Below, one piece after another: positions 1 to 7,620 of a stretch of 50,526 nt of DNA. Made by a program: the position numbers and the translations under genes. Source of the stretch: Bacillota bacterium. GTDB lineage: Bacteria > Bacillota > Clostridia > Christensenellales > Borkfalkiaceae. The stretch covers positions 1-50,526 of the forward strand of contig QAKM01000053.1 of NCBI GenBank assembly GCA_003343805.1, written 5' to 3'. Each line of letters opens with the position of its first letter. Positions within the stretch are counted from its first letter, which is position 1. Under the pieces are notes generated by a model. That model was not told the DNA's origin. It searched no databases and saw only the letters and a list, made by a program, of their open reading frames with translations.

Positions 1-2
1 TC

Positions 3-50
3 GAAAACAGCAATACCTACTGCGATACCAACTTCAACAAGACCGAATGA
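3..50 (+). CDS. C-terminal tail of a gene entering from the left (tentative)
   Basis: Fifteen sense codons run from the window edge to a TGA at 48-50, just before the convergent gene that ends at 66. The peptide (ENSNTYCDTNFNKTE) is too short to assign. Another frame is also open to a TGA nearby, so the frame choice is weak. Confidence 0.25.
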   Translation, partial: ENSNTYCDTNFNKTE

Positions 51-65
51 GTGAGAAAGCCTGCT

Positions 66-1289
66 TTACAGTTCCACGATATCCGTGTTTTTCCGCGTTC
101 TCCACGATCCGTCCGTGAAATCGGGGATCTCGACGGCGGCACCCTGCCGGGCAATGGACTGTTCGGAAAGCGGCGTGATGACCATCCAGGCGGCTGCATC
201 GTAGATGTCGATGGGCATGGGTCTCCCCTCCTGCACGGCACGGAAAAATTCCCGAAGCATGAGGTAATCCATCCCTCCGTGGCCGCAGTGCGTCTTTTGC
301 TTGTCCATATCCTTCCAGATCTTGGGGAGGTATTCCGAGAACTGTTCTGCATTGTTGAGATACTTCTGTACGGAGAGCTGCGGATCGAAGAACTCCTCCA
401 ACCCCTCGTCGTCGAGCAGGACGGCGTTGATGTCCATGAGACAGCATCCCTTTGTTCCGCGGACGGTAAATTCCCGCGAGTAGAAGCGCGGCAGCGTCGT
501 ATCCAGCTTTAAGGAGATCGTCGAGCCGTCCTCGCAGGTGATGAGCGTATTGATGATGTCGCCCTGGGCGAATTTCTGGCCGGCGAGCGAGGGATCGGGA
601 TTGCGGGGATCGTGGGAAAACTCCTGCAGCCCGGCCGCTTTGGAAGCGACGGAGACCAGGCTCACCATGCGGTTCCCGCGGTTGATCCCGAGCAGGCGCG
701 CAATGGGCCCGAGTTCGTGCGTCGGATAGTTTTCGCAGTTGCGCGTGATATAGTTGTTGAGGCGGTAATGGCGGTTGGCCCTTCCGCCGAGGACTTCGCT
801 CCGAAGGTCGTGGCCGTAGGCGCCGTGGCAGTGGACGATCTCGCCCATCATCCCCTTCCTGACGAGCGCGGTGGAGAGCAGCTCGAATTTCCCGTAGCAG
901 CAGTTTTCCAGGAACATGAAGGGCGTTCCGGTACGTTCCTGCGCTTCGACGAGGGCATAGCAGTCCTCCACGGTATAGGCGCCGCCGACTTCGAGCGCCG
1001 TGATCTTGCCGGCCTGCATACAGTCGATCGCAACGGGAACGTGCGCCTCCCATGAGGCTGCAATAATGACGGCGTCGATCGCGTTATCCTTCAGCAGTTC
1101 GTGATAGTCTCCGCACGTCTTGGGCTTTGTTCCCGTTTTTTGTCCGATCATCTCGGCAGCTTGCTTTTGCCGGTCCTCGTACAGATCGCAGACTGCGACG
1201 ATGTTTGCCTCTTCCATTTCTGCGACGATGGACGACAGCAGCTTTCCGCGGCATCCCAATCCGATAAATCCAACATTTACCTGTTTCAT
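66..1289 (-). CDS. Gfo/Idh/MocA-fold protein, GH109-like (NAD-dependent glycosidase type)
   Basis: 407 aa. The N-terminal Rossmann fold starts with GFIGLGCRG, the NAD(P) glycine loop. The usual Gfo/Idh EKP motif is replaced by LEVGGAYTVEDC. The downstream blocks MFLENCCYGKFEL, GEIVHCHGAYGHDLR, NYPTHELGP and GINRGNRM resemble the NAD-dependent alpha-N-acetylgalactosaminidases of family GH109 more than sugar dehydrogenases. I infer a retaining glycosidase using a redox-assisted mechanism on a GalNAc-type or related glycan. No signal peptide is visible, so it is probably cytosolic. The start is supported by GGAGGT 6 nt upstream of the ATG. It stands alone, with a 215-bp gap upstream. A plain sugar dehydrogenase remains possible. 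Confidence 0.78.
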   Translation of the reverse strand: MKQVNVGFIGLGCRGKLLSSIVAEMEEANIVAVCDLYEDRQKQAAEMIGQKTGTKPKTCGDYHELLKDNAIDAVIIAASWEAHVPVAIDCMQAGKITALEVGGAYTVEDCYALVEAQERTGTPFMFLENCCYGKFELLSTALVRKGMMGEIVHCHGAYGHDLRSEVLGGRANRHYRLNNYITRNCENYPTHELGPIARLLGINRGNRMVSLVSVASKAAGLQEFSHDPRNPDPSLAGQKFAQGDIINTLITCEDGSTISLKLDTTLPRFYSREFTVRGTKGCCLMDINAVLLDDEGLEEFFDPQLSVQKYLNNAEQFSEYLPKIWKDMDKQKTHCGHGGMDYLMLREFFRAVQEGRPMPIDIYDAAAWMVITPLSEQSIARQGAAVEIPDFTDGSWRTRKNTDIVEL

Positions 1290-1467
1290 CTCGTTACCTC
1301 CGATTTTCCTATTACCAAAATTATACCATCTTGTTTGGACGAGGGTTAGTTATATTTTCCTGCCATGTTATAAAATCTTCCTGTATTTTGTTTGAATAAA
1401 ACAAGATAGAGTAAAATATTAAAAAATTGCACTTGCTTTTACGATCGAAATGTTCAAAATAAGAAAG

Positions 1468-1494
1468 CGGGCAGAGCGCAATATGCTCTGCCCG
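1468..1494 (-). terminator. Rho-independent terminator after the GspE-like gene
   Basis: A 10-bp perfect stem (cgggcagagc / gctctgcccg) with a 7-nt loop is followed on the minus strand by a T-rich stretch (CTTTCTTATTTTG). It lies 11 bp beyond the stop of the ATPase gene. The rest of 1290-1504 shows only the promoter region of the GH109-like gene, including a TATAAT-like box near 1330. Confidence 0.75.
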
Positions 1495-1504
1495 TCGATT
1501 TTAT

Positions 1505-2782
1505 TTATGTCTGTTCGTGTTCCTCTTCTGTCGGAATGCCGCACACACGGCAGTATTCGGTCTTATCGATCTCGCCCGAAAGCAGCAGGGCTTCTGCATT
1601 CTCCCGCAGCGTTTTCATGCCGTCCTCCCGGGCGAGGAATGCAAGCTCGGATGCCGAACACCCTTTTCGGATGCCGTCCCGGATGCGGTCGGATACTTCC
1701 AGGACTTCGTGGACGGCGGTGCGCCCAACGGTTCCCCTTCCGCCGCATCGCTCGCAGCCGGCTGCACGGAAGAGCGTCGTTCCTTCCGGAAGTCCGAGCC
1801 GAGATGCCTCCTTCGCGTCGGTCATGTAGGGCCTGCGGCAGTGCGGACACAGCCTCTTGACGAGCCGCTGTGCGATGACGCCGGAGAGTGCATCGGCAAG
1901 AAAGCCGTCGCGGATGCCGAGATCGCGCAGGCGCGGGATCGCGGCGGCGGCATCCGATGTGTGCAGCGTGGAGAGAAGCAGCCTGCCCGTAATGGCGGCA
2001 CGGACGGCCGTTCTTGCCGTTTCCTCGTCACGGATCTCGCCCACCATGAGGATATCGGGATCCTGGCGAAGCACGGAGCGGAGGGCGTCGGCAAAGCGCA
2101 GTTTTCCGTCTGACGGAAGGGAGAGTTGGTCGGTCCCCGAAACGATGTATTCCACAGGATCTTCGATCGTGACGATGTGGCGCGAGCGGGTGGCGAGCAT
2201 AAGCAGGAAACAGGCGAGCGTCGTAGATTTTCCGCAGCCCGTCGGCCCCGTGATGAGAACGAGCCCCGGCTTTGCCAGCATCCGCTTTACGGCTGCCCGC
2301 TCCGAGGGTCGATAGCCAAGACTTTCAAATGTGAAGGGACAGTCGCGGACGAGAAGGCGCAGGACAAAGGTCTCTCCGTGGATGGTCAGGAAGGAAGAGA
2401 CGCGCACGTCATATTCTTTCCCATAGAAGGAGAAGCTCAGCCTGCCGTCCTGCGGAAGATGTGTTTCGGCAACGTTCATCCCCGATGAGATCTTGAGCCG
2501 TGCGCACACGGCAGGATATCCTTCTTTGGGAAAGGAAAGATGATCTCTTAGGTCGCCGTCGATGCGGAAGCGGACGAGCACGTTCTCCTCCCCGGGAGAA
2601 ACGTGGATATCGCTTGCACCGAGGAGAGAGGCAAGGCGCAGGAGCGCCTCCGTCAGAAGAACGGCGGGTGCCTCTTCGAGTGCAAAATGCCTGGGCGTAG
2701 GCTCTGTCAGACGACGGACGGCATCCGCCCCCTCTTCGGAAAGCCGTTTGAGTTCACTCTTTAAATGCTCTTCCTTGGTCAT
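1505..2782 (-). CDS. GspE/PulE/PilB-family secretion or pilus-assembly ATPase
   Basis: 425 aa from the chosen ATG; a longer reading starts at 2851, but GGAG sits just before 2782. The protein has the GspE linker region (SDIHVSPGEENVLVRFRIDG), Walker A GPTGCGKST near residues 179-187, the Asp/His-box region (TIEDPVEY), Walker B ILMVGEIRDEETA, and a C-terminal tetracysteine zinc motif (CPHC...CERCGGRG) typical of PilB/GspE. This family hexamerises and powers type IV pilus assembly, type II secretion or DNA-uptake pseudopili. The classic N-terminal MshEN/T2SSE_N domain looks short or absent. No pilin, GspF/PilC or prepilin peptidase gene is nearby, so its partners must be elsewhere. Confidence 0.9.
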   Translation of the reverse strand: MTKEEHLKSELKRLSEEGADAVRRLTEPTPRHFALEEAPAVLLTEALLRLASLLGASDIHVSPGEENVLVRFRIDGDLRDHLSFPKEGYPAVCARLKISSGMNVAETHLPQDGRLSFSFYGKEYDVRVSSFLTIHGETFVLRLLVRDCPFTFESLGYRPSERAAVKRMLAKPGLVLITGPTGCGKSTTLACFLLMLATRSRHIVTIEDPVEYIVSGTDQLSLPSDGKLRFADALRSVLRQDPDILMVGEIRDEETARTAVRAAITGRLLLSTLHTSDAAAAIPRLRDLGIRDGFLADALSGVIAQRLVKRLCPHCRRPYMTDAKEASRLGLPEGTTLFRAAGCERCGGRGTVGRTAVHEVLEVSDRIRDGIRKGCSASELAFLAREDGMKTLRENAEALLLSGEIDKTEYCRVCGIPTEEEHEQT

Positions 2783-2893
2783 GGATCTGCTCCGGTCGTT
2801 TGCTTTTCTTATGCAAAGAGGCCCCGATGACAAAGCGACCGGAAGCCTCATTCTGAATGGTTCGGATACGCCCTTCTTAGGGCATCGGTTTTA

Positions 2894-3268
2894 TCAGGAG
2901 GAGATGAACCGACGGAATACGTCCATCATCTCGTCCGAAACGACGTGTTCGATGCGGCAGGCATTTTCCTCGGCGATGTGCTCTTCTGCCCCCATCTTCC
3001 TGAGTGCGGACGTAAGGACGCGGTGACGCTCGTAAATTCCCTCTGCCTTTTCTTTTCCGGCGCGGGTAAAGGTGATGTTTCCCGTTGCGGGGTCGATGTC
3101 GATATACCCTTTGTCTTTCAGGAGGTTGACCCCGCGGGAGACGCTGGATTTTGCATAACCGAGCTCCTCTCCGACATCCACGGCACGCACGTTGGACAGC
3201 GTGCGGTGCAGCAGGAGAATGGTCTCCAGATACATTTCTTCCGATTCCCGGATCCTTGTGATCGCCAT
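2894..3268 (-). CDS. DtxR/MntR-family metal-dependent transcriptional regulator
   Basis: 124 aa, starting at the ATG preceded by GGGAGATGCAAT; a longer frame to 3388 has no support. The N-terminal winged helix (ESEEMYLETILLLHRTLSNVRAVDV, then YAKSSVSRGVNLL) is followed by a wing and a dimerisation domain with candidate metal ligands (RHRVLTSAL, AEENACRIEHVVS). There is no SH3-like third domain, so it is MntR-sized. Members repress iron or manganese uptake genes when metal is bound. No metal transporter is adjacent, so the target is not visible here. Confidence 0.85.
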   Translation of the reverse strand: MAITRIRESEEMYLETILLLHRTLSNVRAVDVGEELGYAKSSVSRGVNLLKDKGYIDIDPATGNITFTRAGKEKAEGIYERHRVLTSALRKMGAEEHIAEENACRIEHVVSDEMMDVFRRFISS

Positions 3269-3388
3269 ATTGCATCTCCCTTTTTTTCTTATTATAGCGC
3301 ACAGAACTGCAAATGTAAAGGGAATCGTAAGTATTCGTAAAAAAGAAACGAGAGCAGCCGACCGGCTGCTCCCGAGGGTGCATCGCAT

Positions 3389-4369
3389 TTATCTTCTCAA
3401 CGGTTCATAGGTGTAGCCGCCGTTCCCGTCCGACAGGACGCGGTAGCTTTTTGTCTCCCTTCCGCTGCCGATGCGGAGGGTGATGTACTCCTTCCCGCGA
3501 TAGGTCTCCTCCTCAAAGCAGAACACCTCGCGCTTTCCGTCTCTTTCCGTGATCAGTTCGAGTTCGGTCTCATTCCCCTCCTCTTCAAAGGAGATGGAAC
3601 TTCTTTCCACCACTCTTCCGTTTTCACGAATGATGTAGCTGTATTCCAGTTCGTGCTCGTGCTTTTCCGAGCTCTCGCTCTGTTCCACCCAGACGGTCTT
3701 TCCGTTTTCGAGCGTCACGCGGAACTGCGTTTCACTTTCATATTCATTGCGTTCGCGTTCGATCTCGCGGATGCCGCTGACGGGATATTCGATGCCTTCG
3801 ATGAGAAGGACGCCTTCGATCGCGTATTCCTCCTCTTTCTCATCGTCCCATCGGTCATCCCGGTCGTCGTCCCAGTCATCGTCAAAGTCGGGGATGAGCA
3901 CCTTATTGTAGTGCATCTCGTATTCGGTGCTGCCGTTGAGGCCGCGGTACGAGACTTTCATCATCTCTTCATAGTCGGTGCGGTCCGAGCGTTCTACCAG
4001 GATGGAATAGCCGCTGCCGTTCAGGAAGCTGTCCACAAGACCCATGTAATCATCGAGTTCGGGGAAAGCGGTGATCGTCGCGTCCGGGGTCGTTTCGGGC
4101 TGAGAAGATTGTTCGGGGGCCGTTTCCGGAGTGGCCCCGGGATCCGTCGCCTGATCCTGTCCGGATCCGGGCTGCGTCGGCTGCCCCGTGGTCTCCATCG
4201 ATTGGATGAGCATCCCCGCCGTCGCGGCGCTGACGCCGTAGACGTTTTCGCTTGAAGCGGGGTTTTGATCGGTGCCGCCGAGTGCGATCCCGCCCGTGCT
4301 GCAGGCGGTCGCCCCGAGTGCCAGAGTGAGTGCAGAAGCTGCTAAAATGAGGGTGATCGTCTTTTTCAT
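3389..4369 (-). CDS. Lipoprotein sharing its C-terminal domain with the ECF-locus membrane protein
   Basis: 326 aa. The start is the ATG preceded by AAGGAG at good spacing. A signal peptide (MKKTITLILAASALTLALG) leads to a cysteine in a lipobox-like ATAC, so a surface lipoprotein is likely. A Pro/Thr/Gln/Glu-rich linker follows (residues about 55-105), then a charged beta-rich domain containing EEEYAIEGVL, EYPVSG and repeated Tyr/Glu/Arg strands. The same domain, with EEEYAIEGVL and TYPVRG, is in the protein at 5124-6314. Both also carry a YMxLV(D/E)xxL helix before it. It is divergent from the ECF sigma gene and shares its promoter motif, so it is probably part of that regulon. Function unknown. 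Confidence 0.8.
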   Translation of the reverse strand: MKKTITLILAASALTLALGATACSTGGIALGGTDQNPASSENVYGVSAATAGMLIQSMETTGQPTQPGSGQDQATDPGATPETAPEQSSQPETTPDATITAFPELDDYMGLVDSFLNGSGYSILVERSDRTDYEEMMKVSYRGLNGSTEYEMHYNKVLIPDFDDDWDDDRDDRWDDEKEEEYAIEGVLLIEGIEYPVSGIREIERERNEYESETQFRVTLENGKTVWVEQSESSEKHEHELEYSYIIRENGRVVERSSISFEEEGNETELELITERDGKREVFCFEEETYRGKEYITLRIGSGRETKSYRVLSDGNGGYTYEPLRR

Positions 4370-4434
4370 TGTCGTTTTCTCCTTGAAATGAGTTTGGGGG
4401 ATGTTCCGGAAGTTTTTTCCCTTTGCACCTATAT

Positions 4435-4463
4435 AACAAGCGTGTGGCCGTCTTTTGTTGGGG
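4435..4463 (-). promoter_or_regulatory. Candidate ECF-sigma promoter for the lipoprotein
   Basis: Read on the minus strand: CCCAACAA, 15 nt, TTGTT, then ATATAGG. The same arrangement with the identical 15-nt spacing occurs on the plus strand before the sigma gene. An AAC-containing -35 element is typical of ECF promoters. The predicted leader to the ATG at 4369 is about 60 nt. Confidence 0.55.
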
Positions 4464-4498
4464 AAATGAGAAAAAAACCGAAAAAAATTTTTTCTTGC

Positions 4499-4527
4499 TT
4501 GACGGAGGGCAGTGCGCCTGCTAAAAT
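4499..4527 (+). promoter_or_regulatory. Sigma-70-type promoter upstream of the ECF sigma gene
   Basis: TTGACG, 17-nt spacer, TAAAAT. This would give a leader of about 70 nt that contains the second, ECF-like promoter motif. It could provide basal expression of the sigma gene. Confidence 0.55.
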
Positions 4528-4557
4528 AATGGAAACAGGAAAAAAAGATGCGATCCT

Positions 4558-4591
4558 CCCAACAATCTTTGGGGATCGGATTGTTTATAAT
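4558..4591 (+). promoter_or_regulatory. Candidate autoregulated ECF promoter of the sigma gene
   Basis: CCCAACAA, 15 nt, TTGTT, then TATAAT. The half-sites and spacing match the divergent lipoprotein promoter. Transcription from here would start near 4592, just ahead of the GGAAGAG ribosome site and the ATG at 4603. The TATAAT has no matching -35 at 17 nt for the housekeeping sigma, which favours an ECF reading. Confidence 0.5.
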
Positions 4592-4602
4592 ATGGAAGAG
4601 AT

Positions 4603-5127
4603 ATGAAAGACGAACATCTGGAGAAAAACGTCGAGGCGCTGCGGCAAGGAAATACGCGGGCATTCGATCTCATCTACGAGCGCACCAACCGCGCCGCCTT
4701 CTTTACCATCCTGTACCTCGTGCACGATAAAATGCACGCTGAGGATATCTTGCAGGAGACCTATCTCCGCGCCATGCGTTCGCTTTCGCAGTACCGTGCG
4801 GGCACCAACTTTACGGCATGGCTATGTACGATCGCCCGATCGCTGGCGCTCAACCACCTCAAAAAAGCCAGGCACGAAGTTTCCACCGACTTTGAGGCGG
4901 ATGCCTATAAGTACGGAACGCGCGAAGCGGAGATCCCCTATCTCTTCGATCTCGCCGCCCGCATCCTATCGCCCGAGGAGTACGAGATCGTCATGCTCTG
5001 TCAGGTGGCGGGCTATAAACGGCGGGAAGTGGCCGGAATGCTGGGCATCCCCATCGGAACGGTGACCTGGCGCAACAACGAGGCGCTCAAGAAGCTAAAA
5101 AGACACTTGGAGGAGGACAACGCATGA
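4603..5127 (+). CDS. ECF-type RNA polymerase sigma factor
   Basis: 174 aa. Region 2 spans roughly residues 10-75, with the 2.2 signature LVHDKMHAEDILQETYLRAMRSL and FTAWLCTIARSLALNHLKK. Region 4 spans roughly 115-170, with LSPEEYEIVMLCQVAGYKRREVAGMLGIPIGTVTWRNNEALKKLK, the helix-turn-helix that reads the -35 element. It directs RNA polymerase to a small regulon. The stop overlaps the next start by 4 bp (ATGA), so it is translationally coupled to a single-pass membrane protein in the position usually held by an anti-sigma factor. A GGAAGAG site precedes the ATG. Confidence 0.93.
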   Translation: MKDEHLEKNVEALRQGNTRAFDLIYERTNRAAFFTILYLVHDKMHAEDILQETYLRAMRSLSQYRAGTNFTAWLCTIARSLALNHLKKARHEVSTDFEADAYKYGTREAEIPYLFDLAARILSPEEYEIVMLCQVAGYKRREVAGMLGIPIGTVTWRNNEALKKLKRHLEEDNA

Positions 5128-6314
5128 AAGACATCAAGAAAATGCTCAAAGCGCAGGCAAAAAACGTCCTCCCGGACGAGAAACTCAAGGCAAACATCAA
5201 ACATGAGCTCGGCTATGATGCAGGGACGGCGGACGCGCTCGTCCTTGCGCGCGCCGACGGCGGTACCGAGGAGAAAAAGGGAAAACAAAAGGTGATGATC
5301 CCGCTCGTCGCGCTTGCCGCCATCCTTCTCGTTCTTGCGATCGTGCTCCCCCTCGTGCTCCCGGGCACCGTTTCCCCTCTCCCTCTTCCCGGCGGGAATA
5401 AGTTTGCGGATATCACGAACGCCGATTCTTTCTATGCCTACGGAGCAGCTTCCGTCGGATCCATTCTTGCCTCGGAGGGCGAAACCTCTTCCGTCCGCGC
5501 GATGACGGATGAGTCGGCACGGGAAGAAAAGCACATCGAAACGGTCAACCGCTATATGGCGCTCGTCGAGGGGCTTCTGAGCGAAGACGCCATCGAGACG
5601 ACCGCCGTCGAAGGCAATGAGGAATATCGATACGGCATGAAGATCGGCTATACCGACCTTTTGGGCAACGCCGCGCACTACACCCTCTACTACAATAAGC
5701 ACTTTTTGAGCGCCGAACAGAAGGACGACGAGACGGAAGAAGAGTATGCGATCGAAGGCGTGCTTGTTGCCGAGGGAAGGACGTATCCCGTTCGCGGCAA
5801 TTACGAGACGGAGAGCGAGGAGGACGAGACGGAGGGCGAGCTCTTCTTCCGCGCCTACCTTGATGAAGCGGAAAGTGCGTATATCGAAGTGACGCAGGAG
5901 TACGAATCGGAAAACGAGGACGGCGGGCAGGAAGTCGAACGCGAATACGTCTATTCCCGCTATGAAAACGGGAAGCGCGTCGAGCGCACCACCGTCGAAT
6001 ATGAGTCGGAGGAGGGCGAGCTCGAACTCAAACTTACCATCGAGCAGGAAGATGTTCGGGACGAATTGGTCTTTGAAAGTGCGCGCATCGACGGAGAGAC
6101 GGTGCTTCTTGCCGAAGGAAAACTCTCGGGCGAGGACGTTCGTTTTACCGTCTATATCCGTGAGGGCGGCTATCACTATGTATTTGATGACGGCAGCTCT
6201 TCCGATCACGACCGCTACGACGACGATCACGACGATGACGATCGGGACGATGATGACGATGATGACGATGATGACGACCGCCCGTGGCGCGGTCGGAGCA
6301 GTGCTTCTGCATAA
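5124..6314 (+). CDS. Membrane-anchored partner of the ECF sigma factor (putative anti-sigma or sensor)
   Basis: 396 aa. A charged cytosolic N-terminus (about residues 1-55, MKDIKKMLKAQAKNVLPDEKL) precedes one transmembrane helix (about 58-80). A large outer domain follows, rich in Glu, Tyr and Arg, and the C-terminus is an Asp tract ending in RPWRGRSSASA. The outer domain shares EEEYAIEGVL and the YPVxG strand with the divergent lipoprotein. No zinc anti-sigma HxxxCxxC motif is visible, so an anti-sigma role is inferred from position only. The Asp tract (about 6190-6285) could bind Ca2+ or other cations. Confidence 0.8.
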   Translation: MKDIKKMLKAQAKNVLPDEKLKANIKHELGYDAGTADALVLARADGGTEEKKGKQKVMIPLVALAAILLVLAIVLPLVLPGTVSPLPLPGGNKFADITNADSFYAYGAASVGSILASEGETSSVRAMTDESAREEKHIETVNRYMALVEGLLSEDAIETTAVEGNEEYRYGMKIGYTDLLGNAAHYTLYYNKHFLSAEQKDDETEEEYAIEGVLVAEGRTYPVRGNYETESEEDETEGELFFRAYLDEAESAYIEVTQEYESENEDGGQEVEREYVYSRYENGKRVERTTVEYESEEGELELKLTIEQEDVRDELVFESARIDGETVLLAEGKLSGEDVRFTVYIREGGYHYVFDDGSSSDHDRYDDDHDDDDRDDDDDDDDDDDRPWRGRSSASA

Positions 6315-6333
6315 AAATAGAATAAAAGTTAAA

Positions 6334-6373
6334 GCAAAACCGCTGCCGCGCAACTGCGCGTCAGCGGTTTTGC
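6334..6373. terminator. Bidirectional terminator between the ECF locus and fucO
   Basis: A 12-bp stem (gcaaaaccgctg / cagcggttttgc) encloses a second small stem (cgcg / cgcg). It lies between two convergent genes, with A/T-rich flanks on the left side. Confidence 0.7.
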
Positions 6374-6413
6374 AATATCTCTCGGCTGATGATATATCAG
6401 AGAGGAGCAATTT

Positions 6414-7562
6414 TTAGAGGAGCGCCTTGTAGAGGGCGATGATGTCCTCCTTCGTGGGATCCTTGGGGTTGCCGGGACGGCAGGCGTCATCCATTGCGGA
6501 CTGAGCGAGGAAGTCGAGGTCCTCCTCCTTGACGATGTTTTTAAGATCCTTGGGGATGCCGACATCCTCCGAAAGCTGCTTGACGGCAGCGACGGCGGCC
6601 TTTCTTGCATCTTCGAGGCTCATCGCATCGACGCCTTCCACGCCCATCGCCTTGGCGATGTCGCGGTACTTCTCCCCCGTTGCTTCCGCATTGTATTCCA
6701 TGACGGTGGGAAGCAGGATGGCGTTTGCGACGCCGTGAGGGGTATCATAGAGCGCACCGAGCGGGTGAGCCATGGAGTGGACGATGCCGAGGCCGACGTT
6801 GGAGAAGCCCATACCCGCGATGTACTGGCCGAGCGCCATGCCCTCTCTGCCCTCGGGCGTGTTGGCGACCGCGCCGCGCAGGTTCTTCGAGATGATCTCG
6901 ATGGCCTTCAAGTGGAACATATCGCTCATTGCCCAGGCGCCCTTCGTGATGTAGCCCTCGATGGCGTGGGTGAGAGCGTCCATACCCGTCGCAGCCGTGA
7001 GGCCCTTGGGCATGGAGCTCATCATATCGGGATCGACGACGGCGACGACGGGGATATCGTGCACGTCAACGCAGACCATCTTGCGGTTTTTCTCCGCATC
7101 CGTGATGACGTAGTTGATGGTGACTTCCGCCGCGGTGCCGGCCGTCGTGGGAACGGCGATGATGGGAACGCACTTGTTCTTGGTGGGTGCGACGCCCTCG
7201 AGCGAGCGGACATCGGCAAATTCGGGGTTGGCGATGATGATGCCGATCGCCTTTGCGGTATCCATCGAGGAGCCGCCGCCGATCGCAACGATGCAGTCTG
7301 CACCGCTCTTCTTGAAGGCTTCCACACCCGTCTGGACGTTCTCGATCGTGGGATTCGCCTTGATCTGCGAATAGATCTCATACGCGATGCCCGCGTTTTC
7401 GAGGACGTCGGTCACCTTCTTGGTGACGCCGAACTTCAAAAGGTCGGGGTCGGAGCAGACGAAGCACTTTTGAAAGCCCCTGCCCTTGACTTCCGTCGCG
7501 ATCTCCTGGATCGCGCCCTTGCCGTGATAGCTCGTTTCATTGAGTACAAAACGGTTTGCCAT
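6414..7562 (-). CDS. fucO: Lactaldehyde reductase, iron-containing alcohol dehydrogenase family
   Basis: 382 aa, the usual FucO length. The NAD-binding GGGSSMDTAKAIG is present, as are the metal ligands in TGMDALTHAIEGY (Asp, His) and HSMAHPLGALYDTPHG (two His). It reduces L-lactaldehyde from rhamnulose-1-phosphate cleavage to 1,2-propanediol, regenerating NAD+ in anaerobic growth. It is the last gene of the rhamnose cluster, 58 bp after rhaD, with AAGGAG before its ATG. Confidence 0.92.
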   Translation of the reverse strand: MANRFVLNETSYHGKGAIQEIATEVKGRGFQKCFVCSDPDLLKFGVTKKVTDVLENAGIAYEIYSQIKANPTIENVQTGVEAFKKSGADCIVAIGGGSSMDTAKAIGIIIANPEFADVRSLEGVAPTKNKCVPIIAVPTTAGTAAEVTINYVITDAEKNRKMVCVDVHDIPVVAVVDPDMMSSMPKGLTAATGMDALTHAIEGYITKGAWAMSDMFHLKAIEIISKNLRGAVANTPEGREGMALGQYIAGMGFSNVGLGIVHSMAHPLGALYDTPHGVANAILLPTVMEYNAEATGEKYRDIAKAMGVEGVDAMSLEDARKAAVAAVKQLSEDVGIPKDLKNIVKEEDLDFLAQSAMDDACRPGNPKDPTKEDIIALYKALL

Positions 7563-7620
7563 GATGAATTGATCTCCTTATCAATATTTTCTTTTAGTTT
7601 AGCACATTTGTGCGGTTTTG

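Noticed and set aside
34..1055. Long open frames opposite or shifted within the GH109-like gene
   Set aside because: They have no family match, have Arg/Pro-rich shadow composition and are contained within a clearly coding frame.
5013..6410. 465-codon open frame antisense to the ECF membrane protein
   Set aside because: It is the mirror of the Asp/Glu-rich coding frame (Ile/Val runs opposite Asp codons), overlaps the sigma gene end and has no ribosome site or family.
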